A stretch of 60,344 nucleotides of DNA, taken from NCBI RefSeq assembly GCF_000161455.1, contig NZ_CM000745.1, positions 125,265 to 185,608 of the forward strand, given 5' to 3'. Below, one piece after another: positions 22,498 through 30,948 of this stretch (position 1 is its first letter; each line of letters starts with the position of its first letter). Source of the stretch: Bacillus pseudomycoides DSM 12442. GTDB lineage: Bacteria > Bacillota > Bacilli > Bacillales > Bacillaceae_G. Position numbers and translations under genes: made by a program. Below the pieces are notes generated by a model that was not told the DNA's origin, made no database searches, and worked only from the letters and a program-made list of their open reading frames with translations.

Positions 22498-22561
22498 ATT
22501 GTATAAGGAGGCACGATTTCGTACTATTGCTTTCCATTACGTGAACATAACAGTTGTGTAA
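22498..22561 (-). promoter_or_regulatory. BceR-type promoter of the three-peptide operon (instance 7)
   Basis: On the minus strand: TTACA-CAAC-TGTTA, then (T plus) five bases, CGTAAT, exactly 32 bases, TACAAT. The middle half-site has one mismatch to TGTAA, and the spacer sequence is unlike the others, but every distance is preserved. Confidence 0.75.
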
Positions 22562-22690
22562 GATTGGATGTAATTTGTTGAAATGTTTAGTCTATATTCA
22601 TTATTTTCAGAAAAATGACTATTCAAACATCAAATGGGGAAGTATAATAAAGAAGTAAGTATTAAATTCCGTACGAAAGGAGTGAATGAG

Positions 22691-22825
22691 ATGAAACGTT
22701 CTTTAGCTGCACGCGCAAAATTTTTAGATTTTATCTATTTTTGTCGTGCGATTTTTCATGATGTGATTGCTAACGGGATACGTATGCCCTTTTTTAGCAA
22801 TTGCATAGCTGTTATTGAACGATAG
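22691..22825 (+). CDS. 44-aa leader peptide of the ABC-F gene (candidate)
   Basis: A good ribosome site (GAAAGGAGTGAATGAG) precedes a 44-codon frame rich in Phe, Ile, Arg and Ala (MKRSLAARAKFLDFIYF...). It ends about 30 bases before two successive terminator-like hairpins that precede an ABC-F gene. Resistance ABC-F genes in Firmicutes are often induced when an antibiotic stalls the ribosome on a leader peptide and prevents the attenuator from forming, so this role is likely. It could alternatively be an independent small protein. A TATAAT at 22633 may be its promoter. Confidence 0.6.
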   Translation: MKRSLAARAKFLDFIYFCRAIFHDVIANGIRMPFFSNCIAVIER

Positions 22826-22856
22826 AAATCTCTTCACCCATTTTATAAAACGTGTG

Positions 22857-22929
22857 AAAAGGGAGCTATTTGGCTTCCTTTTTCTATGCCAAAAACCATG
22901 GGGAAAGTTTCTTTCCCTATGGTTTTTTA
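22857..22929 (+). terminator. Tandem hairpins forming a candidate attenuator
   Basis: The first stem, AAAGGGAGC-TATTTG-GCTTCCTTTTT, is followed by a much stronger one (AAAAACCATGGGGAAAG-TTT-CTTTCCCTATGGTTTTTT) that ends just before the ABC-F ribosome site. Placed between a leader peptide and an ABC-F gene, this suggests ribosome-mediated attenuation. Confidence 0.75.
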
Positions 22930-22949
22930 CGTTGAAAGGAGTACGGAAA

Positions 22950-24824
22950 ATGACAATTTGTAGTGTAAACAATGTAACGAAATCTTTTGGTGGAAACATC
23001 ATATTTGAAAATATATCGCTTGAAATACAAAATGGTGAACGCATTGGATTAGTTGGCAGAAACGGTAGCGGGAAAACCACAATTTTTCAGCTATTAACAG
23101 GAATAGAGAATGTAGATGCTGGAGTAATTCATATGAAAAAAGGGACACGTGTTGGTCATGTAGCACAAATTCCGAAGTTTGCTGGTGAAACAAATGTATA
23201 TGATGTATTAAGCGCTGCCTTTGTAAAAGAGAAAGAATTAGAAAGAAACATGCGAAATTTAGAGAAAAGTATGGCGGAGGAACACGATCCAACTAGTTTA
23301 GAGAGGTTAATGGAGAAGTATGGCGCAGTGCAAGAACAATTTTCGTTTTTAGGTGGTTATGAAATAGAAGCGAACATCATGAAAGTAGCAAATGGTTTAC
23401 AAATAACGGAGCTATTTTCTCGAATTTTTGCTGAACTGAGTGGCGGGGAGCAGACGAAAGTAAGTCTTGCTTATATGCTGCTCAAGAAACCAGATTTACT
23501 GCTGTTAGATGAACCGACGAACCATTTAGATTTATTTGCAGTAGAATGGCTCGAACAATTTTTGAAAGAGTATACAGGAACAGTTGTTGTGATCTCACAT
23601 GATCGTTATTTTTTGGATGAAGTTGTTACGAAGATTTTTGATTTAGAAGACGGAGAGCTGCATGTCTATCATACGAATTACTCGCAGTTTGTGAAAGAAA
23701 AGGAAGAAAGGTTACTGCAAGAGTTCCAATCTTATCAAGAACAACAAAAGAAGATAAAGAAAATGAAGGAAGCAATTAAACGTTTAAGAGAATGGGCGAA
23801 TCAAGCGAATCCTCCGAATGAAGGACTGCATAAACGTGCTAGAAATATGGAACGCGCGTTAGAACGGATGGAAAAATTAAAGAAGCCAATTTTAGAAAGA
23901 AAACAAATGGGGCTTCAGTTTGAAGGACAAGAGAGAAGCGGAAAAGATGTTGTTGTAATGAAGGAAGTTGGCAAAAATTTTGCTGAGCGTATTTTATTTG
24001 AGGGAGCAAATTTACATGTGCGTTTTCAAGAGCGTGCAGCTATTGTTGGACGTAACGGTACAGGAAAAACAACATTATTAAAATTGCTATTAGAAGAAAT
24101 GAAACCAGATGCTGGGGAGATCAGAATCGGTAGTAGTGTGAAAATCGGTTATTTATCGCAGCATGCATATGAGAATGTAAAATATGATGTATTAGAAGCA
24201 TTCCGGGAGCATGTAGCTGTAACTGAAGGAGAAGCTCGCCATATATTAGCTCGCTTTTTATTTTATGGTCCAGCCGTTTTTAAAAAGGTCAATCAGCTTA
24301 GCGGTGGTGAACGAATGAGATTACGTTTGGCACAGCTTATGTATCAAGATATAAATTTCCTTGTGTTAGATGAGCCTACAAACCATCTTGATATCGAATC
24401 AAGGGAAGTGCTGGAAGAAGCTCTCGAACAATATAATGGAACCATTCTTGCTGTTTCACACGACCGTTACTTTTTAAATAAATTGTTTGAAAAAACATAT
24501 TGGATCGATGAACATACATTGTTTGAATTTGCGGGGAACTATGCATGGGCACGTCAGAAATGGGCAGAGAGAATAGAGAAAGAAGAAGTGAAACAACAAG
24601 AGGTTCCAAAAATTAAAGTAATGAATGTAAAAAAGAAGGAATCTATTGGTATAGAAGAAATTGAAGATAAGCTTATGTATATAGAAGAAGATATATATGC
24701 GCTGGAGTGCACAATGGAAGAAACAAGCAATGTTGAAAAGTTAGAACGGTTATATAAAGAAAAAACAGAAAAAGAACGATTACGGGCGGAATTATATAAT
24801 CGATTAGATAGTATGATGGAATAG
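22950..24824 (+). CDS. ABC-F family ATPase (ribosome-protection type)
   Basis: The 624-residue soluble protein has two ATPase domains: Walker A GRNGSGKT (about residue 36) with LSGGEQ (about 162) and DEPTNHLD, and Walker A GRNGTGKT (about 366) with LSGGER (about 449) and again DEPTNHLD. A charged inter-domain linker (about residues 240-310) with the P-site-tRNA-interaction helices, and a C-terminal Glu/Lys coiled coil, follow the ABC-F plan. There are no membrane segments. It acts on ribosomes, either as an antibiotic-resistance factor or as a translation factor. The upstream leader and attenuator favour resistance. The true ATG follows GAAAGGAGTACG. Confidence 0.9.
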   Translation: MTICSVNNVTKSFGGNIIFENISLEIQNGERIGLVGRNGSGKTTIFQLLTGIENVDAGVIHMKKGTRVGHVAQIPKFAGETNVYDVLSAAFVKEKELERNMRNLEKSMAEEHDPTSLERLMEKYGAVQEQFSFLGGYEIEANIMKVANGLQITELFSRIFAELSGGEQTKVSLAYMLLKKPDLLLLDEPTNHLDLFAVEWLEQFLKEYTGTVVVISHDRYFLDEVVTKIFDLEDGELHVYHTNYSQFVKEKEERLLQEFQSYQEQQKKIKKMKEAIKRLREWANQANPPNEGLHKRARNMERALERMEKLKKPILERKQMGLQFEGQERSGKDVVVMKEVGKNFAERILFEGANLHVRFQERAAIVGRNGTGKTTLLKLLLEEMKPDAGEIRIGSSVKIGYLSQHAYENVKYDVLEAFREHVAVTEGEARHILARFLFYGPAVFKKVNQLSGGERMRLRLAQLMYQDINFLVLDEPTNHLDIESREVLEEALEQYNGTILAVSHDRYFLNKLFEKTYWIDEHTLFEFAGNYAWARQKWAERIEKEEVKQQEVPKIKVMNVKKKESIGIEEIEDKLMYIEEDIYALECTMEETSNVEKLERLYKEKTEKERLRAELYNRLDSMME

Positions 24825-24831
24825 ATGAAAG

Positions 24832-24877
24832 AAAAACAAGTCATCCTCTTAGGAGATGTGGGGGTGACTTGTTTTTC
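24832..24877 (+). terminator. Terminator of the ABC-F gene
   Basis: AAAAACAAGTCA and TGACTTGTTTTT form the outer stem, with an inner ATCCTC / GAGATG stem. Confidence 0.85.
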
Positions 24878-24998
24878 TATTAATATCCGTTAACTCGAGA
24901 TGGAAATGGTATAATTTTCTTTATGTTATATTGTGAAAACGATTTTTTACATGTTGGTATGATTTAAAACAATAGTTCAAAAACGCGAGGAGAATTTT

Positions 24999-26192
24999 AT
25001 GTTAAGGTATGCACGTCTCATTACGATTGTTATGATTTGCATGGTATATATAAATCATGTTTCACGTGAAACAGTAGGGTTACAAATATTTGTTGGTATT
25101 GCATGTTTAATGTACGTTATAAATCATGTTTTACTTATACAACCACATCAAGGGAGAAGGCGTGAATTTTATGTATTCCTCTCAAATGGAGTAGTTACAG
25201 CACTACTAGGCTTTTTATTTCCCGAGACATGTTTGTATTTAATTATATTTGGGATTGATGCGGTAGGAGTATTTATTCATACGTGGCGAAAAGCAGTTGT
25301 ATATTTTTTTGTGAGTTTTTTCTTTGTATGTTGGTCTGCTATTTTACTATATACGTATCAATATACTGGAAAGATAGAAGTTGATAGTAATGCTATTAAT
25401 TTTATGTTCGTTGTCTTCAGTGCTTTATCCGGGAACTTAATTAAAAAACTGACAGTAGCCCGCCAAACTGTCGACGATCAATATGAAAAATTGACGTTAT
25501 CACATATAGCTCTAAAAGAAGCGCATGAACAATTACAGCTTTATGCGAAAGAAGTAGAAGAACTAACTACAGTTCGGGAGAGGAACGATATTGCCCGAGA
25601 AATTCATGACACAGTTGGTCATAATATGACGGCCTTACTTGTTCAATTGCAGCTTGCAGAGGCTTTATGGAAGCAAAAGTCAGATGCTACAGAAGAAGTT
25701 TTACATACATGCCATGAATTAGCTAGAAAATCCCTTCAAGAGGTAAGAGCTTCAGTCCGTGCGTTGAAGGAAGAAAGAGATCTAGGGAACATAATAGAAA
25801 ATATGAAAGGAATGTTAAATGAATTTTCAAAGGTAACCAAAGTACAAGTAACCTTTCATTTACAGGGAGATCCAATTATAATCCCATTGTCATTACAACC
25901 TACTTTGTTGCGTATTATGCAAGAGTCATTAACAAATGCACAACGCCATGGAAAAGCTAGTTTATGTAAAGTTAGCTTATTGTGTTTAGATGAAAAAGTT
26001 ATGCTATTGATTACGGATAATGGTGTTGGCGTAAATGAAGTGAGTCCTGGTTTTGGTTTAATAAATATGAAAGAACGTGTAGAAGAACATGGTGGGATCA
26101 TTCGATTTGAAAGTGAAAAAGAGAAGGGTTTTCGATTACAGATTGAGTTTCCACTTAAGGAAAAGACGTGGGTAATAGGAGGAACGAAATGA
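24999..26192 (+). CDS. NarL-type sensor histidine kinase (LnrJ-like)
   Basis: The 397-residue kinase has about five N-terminal membrane helices (residues 5-145), a coiled-coil linker, a HisKA_3 domain with phospho-acceptor His203 in REIHDTVGHNM, and a HATPase domain (NAQRHGKAS, ITDNGVGVN, GFGLINMKERVEEHGG). It is followed by its response regulator, overlapping by ATGA, and then by one ATPase and two ABC-2 permeases, the order of the B. subtilis linearmycin-resistance genes lnrJKLMN. It probably senses a membrane-active compound. The gene also contains an exact parS site in codons 20-25. Confidence 0.9.
   Translation: MLRYARLITIVMICMVYINHVSRETVGLQIFVGIACLMYVINHVLLIQPHQGRRREFYVFLSNGVVTALLGFLFPETCLYLIIFGIDAVGVFIHTWRKAVVYFFVSFFFVCWSAILLYTYQYTGKIEVDSNAINFMFVVFSALSGNLIKKLTVARQTVDDQYEKLTLSHIALKEAHEQLQLYAKEVEELTTVRERNDIAREIHDTVGHNMTALLVQLQLAEALWKQKSDATEEVLHTCHELARKSLQEVRASVRALKEERDLGNIIENMKGMLNEFSKVTKVQVTFHLQGDPIIIPLSLQPTLLRIMQESLTNAQRHGKASLCKVSLLCLDEKVMLLITDNGVGVNEVSPGFGLINMKERVEEHGGIIRFESEKEKGFRLQIEFPLKEKTWVIGGTK
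25058..25073. other. parS chromosome-partition site
   Basis: TGTTTCACGTGAAACA is an exact match to the 16-bp Bacillus parS consensus TGTTNCACGTGAAACA, bound by Spo0J/ParB. It lies inside the sensor kinase coding sequence. parS sites in Bacillus cluster around the origin and often sit in genes, which fits the origin-proximal location. Confidence 0.9.
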
Positions 26193-26851
26193 TTCGTATT
26201 ATGATCGTTGATGATCAGTCACTTATTCGTGATGGTTTAGCAATGCTATTAAATTTACGTTCAGAACTTGAAGTGGTGGGAACAGCAAATGATGGGGATG
26301 AAGTAGTTCGAATAGCAGAACAATTACAACCTGAAATTATTTTGATGGATATTCGAATGCCTCGTATAAATGGCGTTGAAGGGACTCGCTTAATAAGGGA
26401 AAGGTTCCCTGATATGAAGGTTCTTATGCTGACGACATTTAATGATAGTGAACTCATTTTTGAAGCATTAGAGCAAGGAGCGAGCGGTTACTTATTAAAA
26501 GATATGGAGACAGATGCAATTGTTCAGGCAATATTAACGGTCCATGCAGGGGGAGCGGTATTGCCACAAGATATAACAGCGCAAATTGTGAAGGAACTAA
26601 AAAGAACAAAAGTAGTGGAAATATCAGGGCAAAATCAGCCAAAGCAAGTGGAACAATTAACAGAGCGTGAAATAGATGTATTAAGAGAAATAGGCCTTGG
26701 ATTAAATAATAAAGAAATTGCTGAGAAATTGTTTATTACAGAGGGAACCGTAAAAAATCATGTTTCTAACTTAATCAGTAAGCTGGAGCTGAGGGATCGG
26801 ACACAAGCAGCTATATATGCAGTAAGATACGGTATTACAACATACACATGA
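26189..26851 (+). CDS. NarL/LuxR-type response regulator (LnrK-like)
   Basis: The receiver domain has MIRIMIVDDQSLIRDGL at the N-terminus and the phosphorylated Asp in IILMDIRMPRING (about residue 54). It ends in a LuxR-type HTH (LTEREIDVLREIGLGLNNKE, then EGTVKNHVSNLISKL). GGAGGAACGAA precedes the ATG, which overlaps the kinase stop codon. The expected target is the ABC-2 exporter operon that follows after a terminator. It is not an OmpR-type protein, so it is an unlikely reader of the BceR-type sites in this window. Confidence 0.92.
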   Translation: MIRIMIVDDQSLIRDGLAMLLNLRSELEVVGTANDGDEVVRIAEQLQPEIILMDIRMPRINGVEGTRLIRERFPDMKVLMLTTFNDSELIFEALEQGASGYLLKDMETDAIVQAILTVHAGGAVLPQDITAQIVKELKRTKVVEISGQNQPKQVEQLTEREIDVLREIGLGLNNKEIAEKLFITEGTVKNHVSNLISKLELRDRTQAAIYAVRYGITTYT

Positions 26852-26871
26852 CTTTTGGCATAGAGAAAAAT

Positions 26872-26902
26872 AAAAAAGCAGCAAATTATGCTGCTTTTTT
26901 AT
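26872..26902 (+). terminator. Terminator between regulator and exporter genes
   Basis: AAAAAAGCAGCA-AATTA-TGCTGCTTTTTT is a strong terminator, so the exporter genes have their own promoter in 26903-26989. Confidence 0.88.
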
Positions 26903-26989
26903 TTTGCATTTCTATCTTAAGGGTGATGGAAGAAAGAGGATGTTTTTTTACAATGAAATTGTAGATTAATGCAAAGGGGCTGAATCGGC

Positions 26990-27922
26990 ATGTTAGTCGT
27001 AGATCATATTACAAAGTCGTTTGGAAAGAAGGAAGTTGTAAAGAATGTATCTTTTGAAGTTAAGAAAGGAGAAACATTTGGTTTGCTTGGTCCAAACGGT
27101 GCAGGAAAGTCGACGACGATATCAATGATTTGTGGGCTTATTCCATATGATGGCGGTGATATAAAAGTTGGGGGGAAATCTGTAAAAGAATATCCATTAG
27201 ATGCGAAAAGGAAGATCGGTATTGTCCCGCAAGATATTGCTTTATATCCTACGCTATCTGCGAAAGAAAATTTAATCTTTTGGGGGAAAATGTATGGTTT
27301 AAGTGGAGCTATTGCAAAGAAACGAGCAGATGAGGTATTAGCATATGTTGGTTTACAGGATCGCGCAAAGGACAAAATTGAAACATTTTCAGGTGGAATG
27401 AAACGCCGAATTAACATTGGTGCGGCACTTATGCATGAACCAGAGTTATTAATTATGGATGAGCCGACAGTCGGGATTGATCCACAATCACGGAATCATA
27501 TTTTAGAGACGGTAAAAGGATTAAATGAGAAAGGCATGACGGTCATTTATACGAGCCATTACATGGAAGAAGTGGAGTATTTATGTGAACGAATTGCAAT
27601 TGTTGATCATGGAAAGGTAATTGCACTAGGAACGAAAACGGAGTTATGTAATCGTCTTGCTGATGGCTTTATGGTGAAGTTACAACTGAGTCGTTATAGC
27701 CAGGAGTTACTGCAGAAAGTAAAAGAAATTCCCACTGTAGAACGGATTATCATTGATGAGGATACGAATACACTCGATATTGGACTGAAGACTGGAGAAG
27801 CTGTCGGTACGGTTGTTTCGATCGTAGTAGAAAATCATGTGCAAATTTTAAAGCTTGAAGTACAAGAGCCAAATTTAGAAGCTCTCTTTTTACAGCTAAC
27901 AGGGCGTTCACTTCGTGATTAA
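26990..27922 (+). CDS. ABC exporter ATPase (LnrL-like)
   Basis: The 310-residue ABC-2-type ATPase has Walker A GPNGAGKST (about residues 36-44), signature SGGMKRR, Walker B LLIMDEPTVGIDPQS, the H-loop in YTSHYMEE, and a C-terminal extension with EVQEPNLEALFLQLTGR typical of the drug-exporter (DrrA/CcmA/Lnr) group. It is the first gene of a three-gene operon whose permeases follow at 15 and 11 bases. It probably exports or removes a membrane-targeting compound. AAAGGGGCTG lies upstream of the ATG. Confidence 0.92.
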   Translation: MLVVDHITKSFGKKEVVKNVSFEVKKGETFGLLGPNGAGKSTTISMICGLIPYDGGDIKVGGKSVKEYPLDAKRKIGIVPQDIALYPTLSAKENLIFWGKMYGLSGAIAKKRADEVLAYVGLQDRAKDKIETFSGGMKRRINIGAALMHEPELLIMDEPTVGIDPQSRNHILETVKGLNEKGMTVIYTSHYMEEVEYLCERIAIVDHGKVIALGTKTELCNRLADGFMVKLQLSRYSQELLQKVKEIPTVERIIIDEDTNTLDIGLKTGEAVGTVVSIVVENHVQILKLEVQEPNLEALFLQLTGRSLRD

Positions 27923-27937
27923 GGAGGTTAGGAACTC

Positions 27938-29134
27938 ATGAAAAGTTTTATTATTGCATGGAAAGATTTAAAAATTCGTTTAATAGATCGGCGTGGATTT
28001 ATGATGATGTTACTTATGCCACTTCTATTAACGGCTATTTTAGGATCAGCACTAAGTAACATATTAGATAGTGGTGGATTACCTAAAACGGTGATTGGTT
28101 ATTATCAAGAAGGAACAGATGAGTTTGCAAATATATTTCAAAAAGATGTATTGCATTCAAAAGAGATTAAGGATGATGTGAAGGTAGAGGTCGTAGCTTC
28201 ACAAAAAGAGCTGGAGGATCTGCTAAGAAAACAGAAAATTGATGTTGGAATGATTATCCCAAACGAGTGGAGTGAACATATAAAGGATGGAAAATTAAAA
28301 GAACCCAAATTGATTACTGATCCATCAAAAGATATACAAGCAAAAATAGCTGAATCGCTTATTCGTTCCTTCTCAGAGCGTGTGCAAACAGTTGCCGTTT
28401 CTACTAAGACTGTCGCAACAGATTTAGCAAAGGCACAGCCAGGAAATATAGAACAGGTTGCAAAAGAGGTAAGTGCTAATTTACAAGCAGTGGCGGCTTC
28501 GAATACGGATGGGATTGAAAAAGGAACAATCGGCAAAAAAACAGTGGCTGCGATGCAATATTATGCTGCAGCAATGTTAGTGATGTTTTTACTATATAAC
28601 ATAACAGTAGGAGCAAAATCTATTATAACAGAGCAACGAACTGAAACATTAGCAAGATTATCAAGTACACCGACAAGCTCTTTTGCCATATTATTAGGTA
28701 AATTTTTAGGTACATTACTATTTGCTTGTATTCAATTTGGAGTATTTGTAGTTGCTACTTATTACGCATTTCATGTGAATTGGGGTGAAGATGTTTCACA
28801 AATTGTAGTAGTAGGAATTGCTTATGCAATTTGTGTTTCTGGCTTATCTATGCTCATCGCAGCATTTATTCGTGAAGAAAAAACAGCGGATTTAATGGGT
28901 GGCATTGGAATTCAGTTGTTAGCTATATTAGGCGGATCTATGTTACCAATCTATGCATTTCCGGATACTCTTCAAACAATTGCTAACATCGCTCCGAATA
29001 AATGGGCACTTACAAGCTTTTTAAACATTATGTCGGGTACATCATGGTATGCGTTACTTCCAGTTATATTAAGTTTATCTAGTGCGGGTATTGCTTCCGT
29101 TATCATCGGAACTTTCCGTTTGCGTACGAGATAG
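27938..29134 (+). CDS. ABC-2 type permease (LnrM-like)
   Basis: The 398-residue protein has one N-terminal membrane helix, a long extracytoplasmic domain (about residues 45-200) and five to six C-terminal helices, the standard ABC2_membrane_3/YhgE-like exporter permease layout. TEQRTETLARLSSTPTS precedes the membrane block, as in related drug exporters. TAAGGAGGTTAGG precedes the ATG. It forms a heterodimeric channel with the next gene product. Confidence 0.9.
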   Translation: MKSFIIAWKDLKIRLIDRRGFMMMLLMPLLLTAILGSALSNILDSGGLPKTVIGYYQEGTDEFANIFQKDVLHSKEIKDDVKVEVVASQKELEDLLRKQKIDVGMIIPNEWSEHIKDGKLKEPKLITDPSKDIQAKIAESLIRSFSERVQTVAVSTKTVATDLAKAQPGNIEQVAKEVSANLQAVAASNTDGIEKGTIGKKTVAAMQYYAAAMLVMFLLYNITVGAKSIITEQRTETLARLSSTPTSSFAILLGKFLGTLLFACIQFGVFVVATYYAFHVNWGEDVSQIVVVGIAYAICVSGLSMLIAAFIREEKTADLMGGIGIQLLAILGGSMLPIYAFPDTLQTIANIAPNKWALTSFLNIMSGTSWYALLPVILSLSSAGIASVIIGTFRLRTR

Positions 29135-29145
29135 GAGGAGAAATC

Positions 29146-30294
29146 ATGAAGAAAGTTTGGGAGCTTTGCTGGTTAGAGTTAAAACAAATCTTAATTAAGC
29201 CACAAAGCTATACACTCATGTTCGGAATGCCGATTATTTTCACACTCATTTTTGGCGGACTTTTAGGTGGAAGTGGAAACGAGAAAGTAAATATTAGTTT
29301 AGTAGACCAAGATGGATCTACATTATCCAACTCCTATTATGAGGAAATAAAGAAAAGTGATTTAATTTCTATAGAAAAGGTAACGTATGAGGAAGCGAAA
29401 CAAAAAATCGAAAATAAGAAGTCCTCAGGTATTGTGACAATTCCAAAAGAATTTCAAAAGAGTATGACGGACGGGAAGATAGAGAAGGTTAAATTCCAAT
29501 CAAGTGCTGATTTCACGGGAGGAGCTTCTGTAGAACAAGTATTACAAAGTGCAATGAAAAAGATGGAAATAGAAGTAGCGGCAGCAAGGGATTCAGAGAA
29601 AAAAGGAGGAATGTCTTGGGAAAAGATGTATGAAACGATTCATACAAAAAAGGTAGAACCAGTTTCACTTCAAAAGGAATCCATTGTACCTGGGGAGAAA
29701 AAGCTGAATAACGTAACAGGGCGAGCAGCAGGGTTTTCTATTCTTTTTGTAATGATTGTGATGCTAAGTGCGACAGGAACAATTTTAAAATCAAGACAAC
29801 TTGGCGTTTGGTATCGTTTATTAGGAACGCCTGTTTCAAAGGCTCAAATACTTGGGGGATATATACTTTCCTTCTTTTTAATTGGATGGATTCAATTTGG
29901 AACTTTAATGGTATTAACGAATGTTTTGTTCGATGTACAGTGGGGAAATCTACTAGGGATAATCATACTTGTCTCAGTGTTATTGCTAGCGGTCATTGGT
30001 TTAGCACTATTATTAGCAAGTATTGTGAAAACAACGGAGCAGCAGTCAGCTTTAGGTAATATCGTTGTTATTTCAACTTGCATGATTAGTGGGCTGTATT
30101 GGCCAATTGAAATAGAACCAGAATGGATGCAAACCGCAGCGAACTTTGTTCCTCAAACTTGGGCAATGCGCGGGTTTACCGAATTGATTGCAAGAGGAGG
30201 GACATTGGCAGATATAGCAGGATATATTGGTATACTTATGTTATTTGCTGGTGTATTCTTTATAATCGGTTTAACAAGAATACGTTATGATTGA
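29146..30294 (+). CDS. ABC-2 type permease (LnrN-like)
   Basis: This second permease, of 382 residues, has the same architecture as the preceding one: N-terminal helix, extracytoplasmic domain, and C-terminal helices beginning GFSILFVMIVMLSATGTIL with the amphipathic RQLGVWYRLLGTPVSKAQIL segment. GGAGGAGAAATC lies before the ATG. The gene ends at a bidirectional terminator. Together with 26990 and 27938 it makes a complete exporter, with kinase and regulator next door. Confidence 0.9.
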   Translation: MKKVWELCWLELKQILIKPQSYTLMFGMPIIFTLIFGGLLGGSGNEKVNISLVDQDGSTLSNSYYEEIKKSDLISIEKVTYEEAKQKIENKKSSGIVTIPKEFQKSMTDGKIEKVKFQSSADFTGGASVEQVLQSAMKKMEIEVAAARDSEKKGGMSWEKMYETIHTKKVEPVSLQKESIVPGEKKLNNVTGRAAGFSILFVMIVMLSATGTILKSRQLGVWYRLLGTPVSKAQILGGYILSFFLIGWIQFGTLMVLTNVLFDVQWGNLLGIIILVSVLLLAVIGLALLLASIVKTTEQQSALGNIVVISTCMISGLYWPIEIEPEWMQTAANFVPQTWAMRGFTELIARGGTLADIAGYIGILMLFAGVFFIIGLTRIRYD

Positions 30295-30346
30295 AAAAAG
30301 AAAGCAGAGTCTACAGCTTCGCCCGCTGAACTCTGCTTTCTTTTTG
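30294..30346. terminator. Bidirectional terminator
   Basis: AAAAAAGAAAGCAGAGT and ACTCTGCTTTCTTTTT form the arms. It overlaps the end of the convergent small gene's coding sequence, so that gene's last codons lie in the stem. Confidence 0.85.
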
Positions 30347-30508
30347 TGTATCGTCTTCCCCTATAGAAATAGCAATCGCAATTCCGAGCATAAAGAGAAA
30401 TGCTAAAAAGAGGACGAACCTTGGGAAGAACGGAAATAGTAGTAATGCCCCGACGATCATGAGTGTTAATGCAACATAGTGCAGAACATATTGGAATAGT
30501 TTGTCCAT
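30311..30508 (-). CDS. Small membrane protein, 65 aa
   Basis: Two closely spaced hydrophobic helices (YVALTLMIVGALLLFPFF and FVLFLAFLFMLGIAIAISI) are followed by a charged tail (GEDDTQKESRVQRAKL). AAAAGGGGGG precedes the ATG. I do not recognise the family. It is convergent with the exporter operon and shares its terminator. The overlapping longer frame from 30557 has no ribosome site. Confidence 0.65.
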   Translation of the reverse strand: MDKLFQYVLHYVALTLMIVGALLLFPFFPRFVLFLAFLFMLGIAIAISIGEDDTQKESRVQRAKL

Positions 30509-30602
30509 ATTTTCGCCCCCCTTTTTGGTAGTTTGTTAGCATTCTATGCTCGTCCACTGAATAATAGAATTATTTTTTTAATCGTTTCTGCATAGTAAAA
30601 AT

Positions 30603-30707
30603 AATAGTAAAGTTGTGTCTGCACATAATGCGAGAATACAAGGATTACAGGAAGATGATTGTAATGGAATATTGTTAAGTCTACCTAAATTAAAGATCCA
30701 GCAATAG
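30603..30707 (+). pseudogene. C-terminal remnant of an OppA paralogue
   Basis: A frame ending in TAG at 30705 reads KVVSAHNARIQGLQEDDC, then NGILLSLPKLKIQQ. It aligns end to end with the C-terminus of the intact binding protein at 30949 (SISAHNARVKGINPEKYDS, then LPVLSIEQ). No start codon or ribosome site precedes it. It is the 3' end of a tandem copy deleted upstream of the present operon. Confidence 0.75.
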
Positions 30708-30791
30708 CTTTTATAAAAATCTTGAAATGTTTAAATAGAAAGAATTGACAAAATATAACGAACAATATAAGCTAATAACCATAAAGTCTAG

Positions 30792-30861
30792 CGGAAAGGT
30801 CGGAATAAGATTGTCACTCCTCTAAACATCTATTTTTTTGCATTTAAAACCGACTTTTCCG
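30792..30861. repeat. Inverted repeat upstream of the peptide importer
   Basis: CGGAAAGGTCGG and CCGACTTTTCCG (11 of 12 pair) are separated by about 46 bases. It could close an RNA leader structure or be an operator; it is not followed by a T-run. Confidence 0.5.
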
Positions 30862-30948
30862 ATGTGTTATAAAATGTTACTGTGGGAGGCATATATAGGG
30901 CAAGCAGTTCATAAGGTGTAATTATTAAAAAAAGTTAGGGTGGGGACA

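Noticed and set aside
26189..26851. The neighbouring response regulator as the reader of the BceR-type sites
   Set aside because: It is of the NarL/LuxR type, whereas the sites resemble those of OmpR-type BceR-like proteins, and its own exporter operon does not show the pattern. Not fully excluded.
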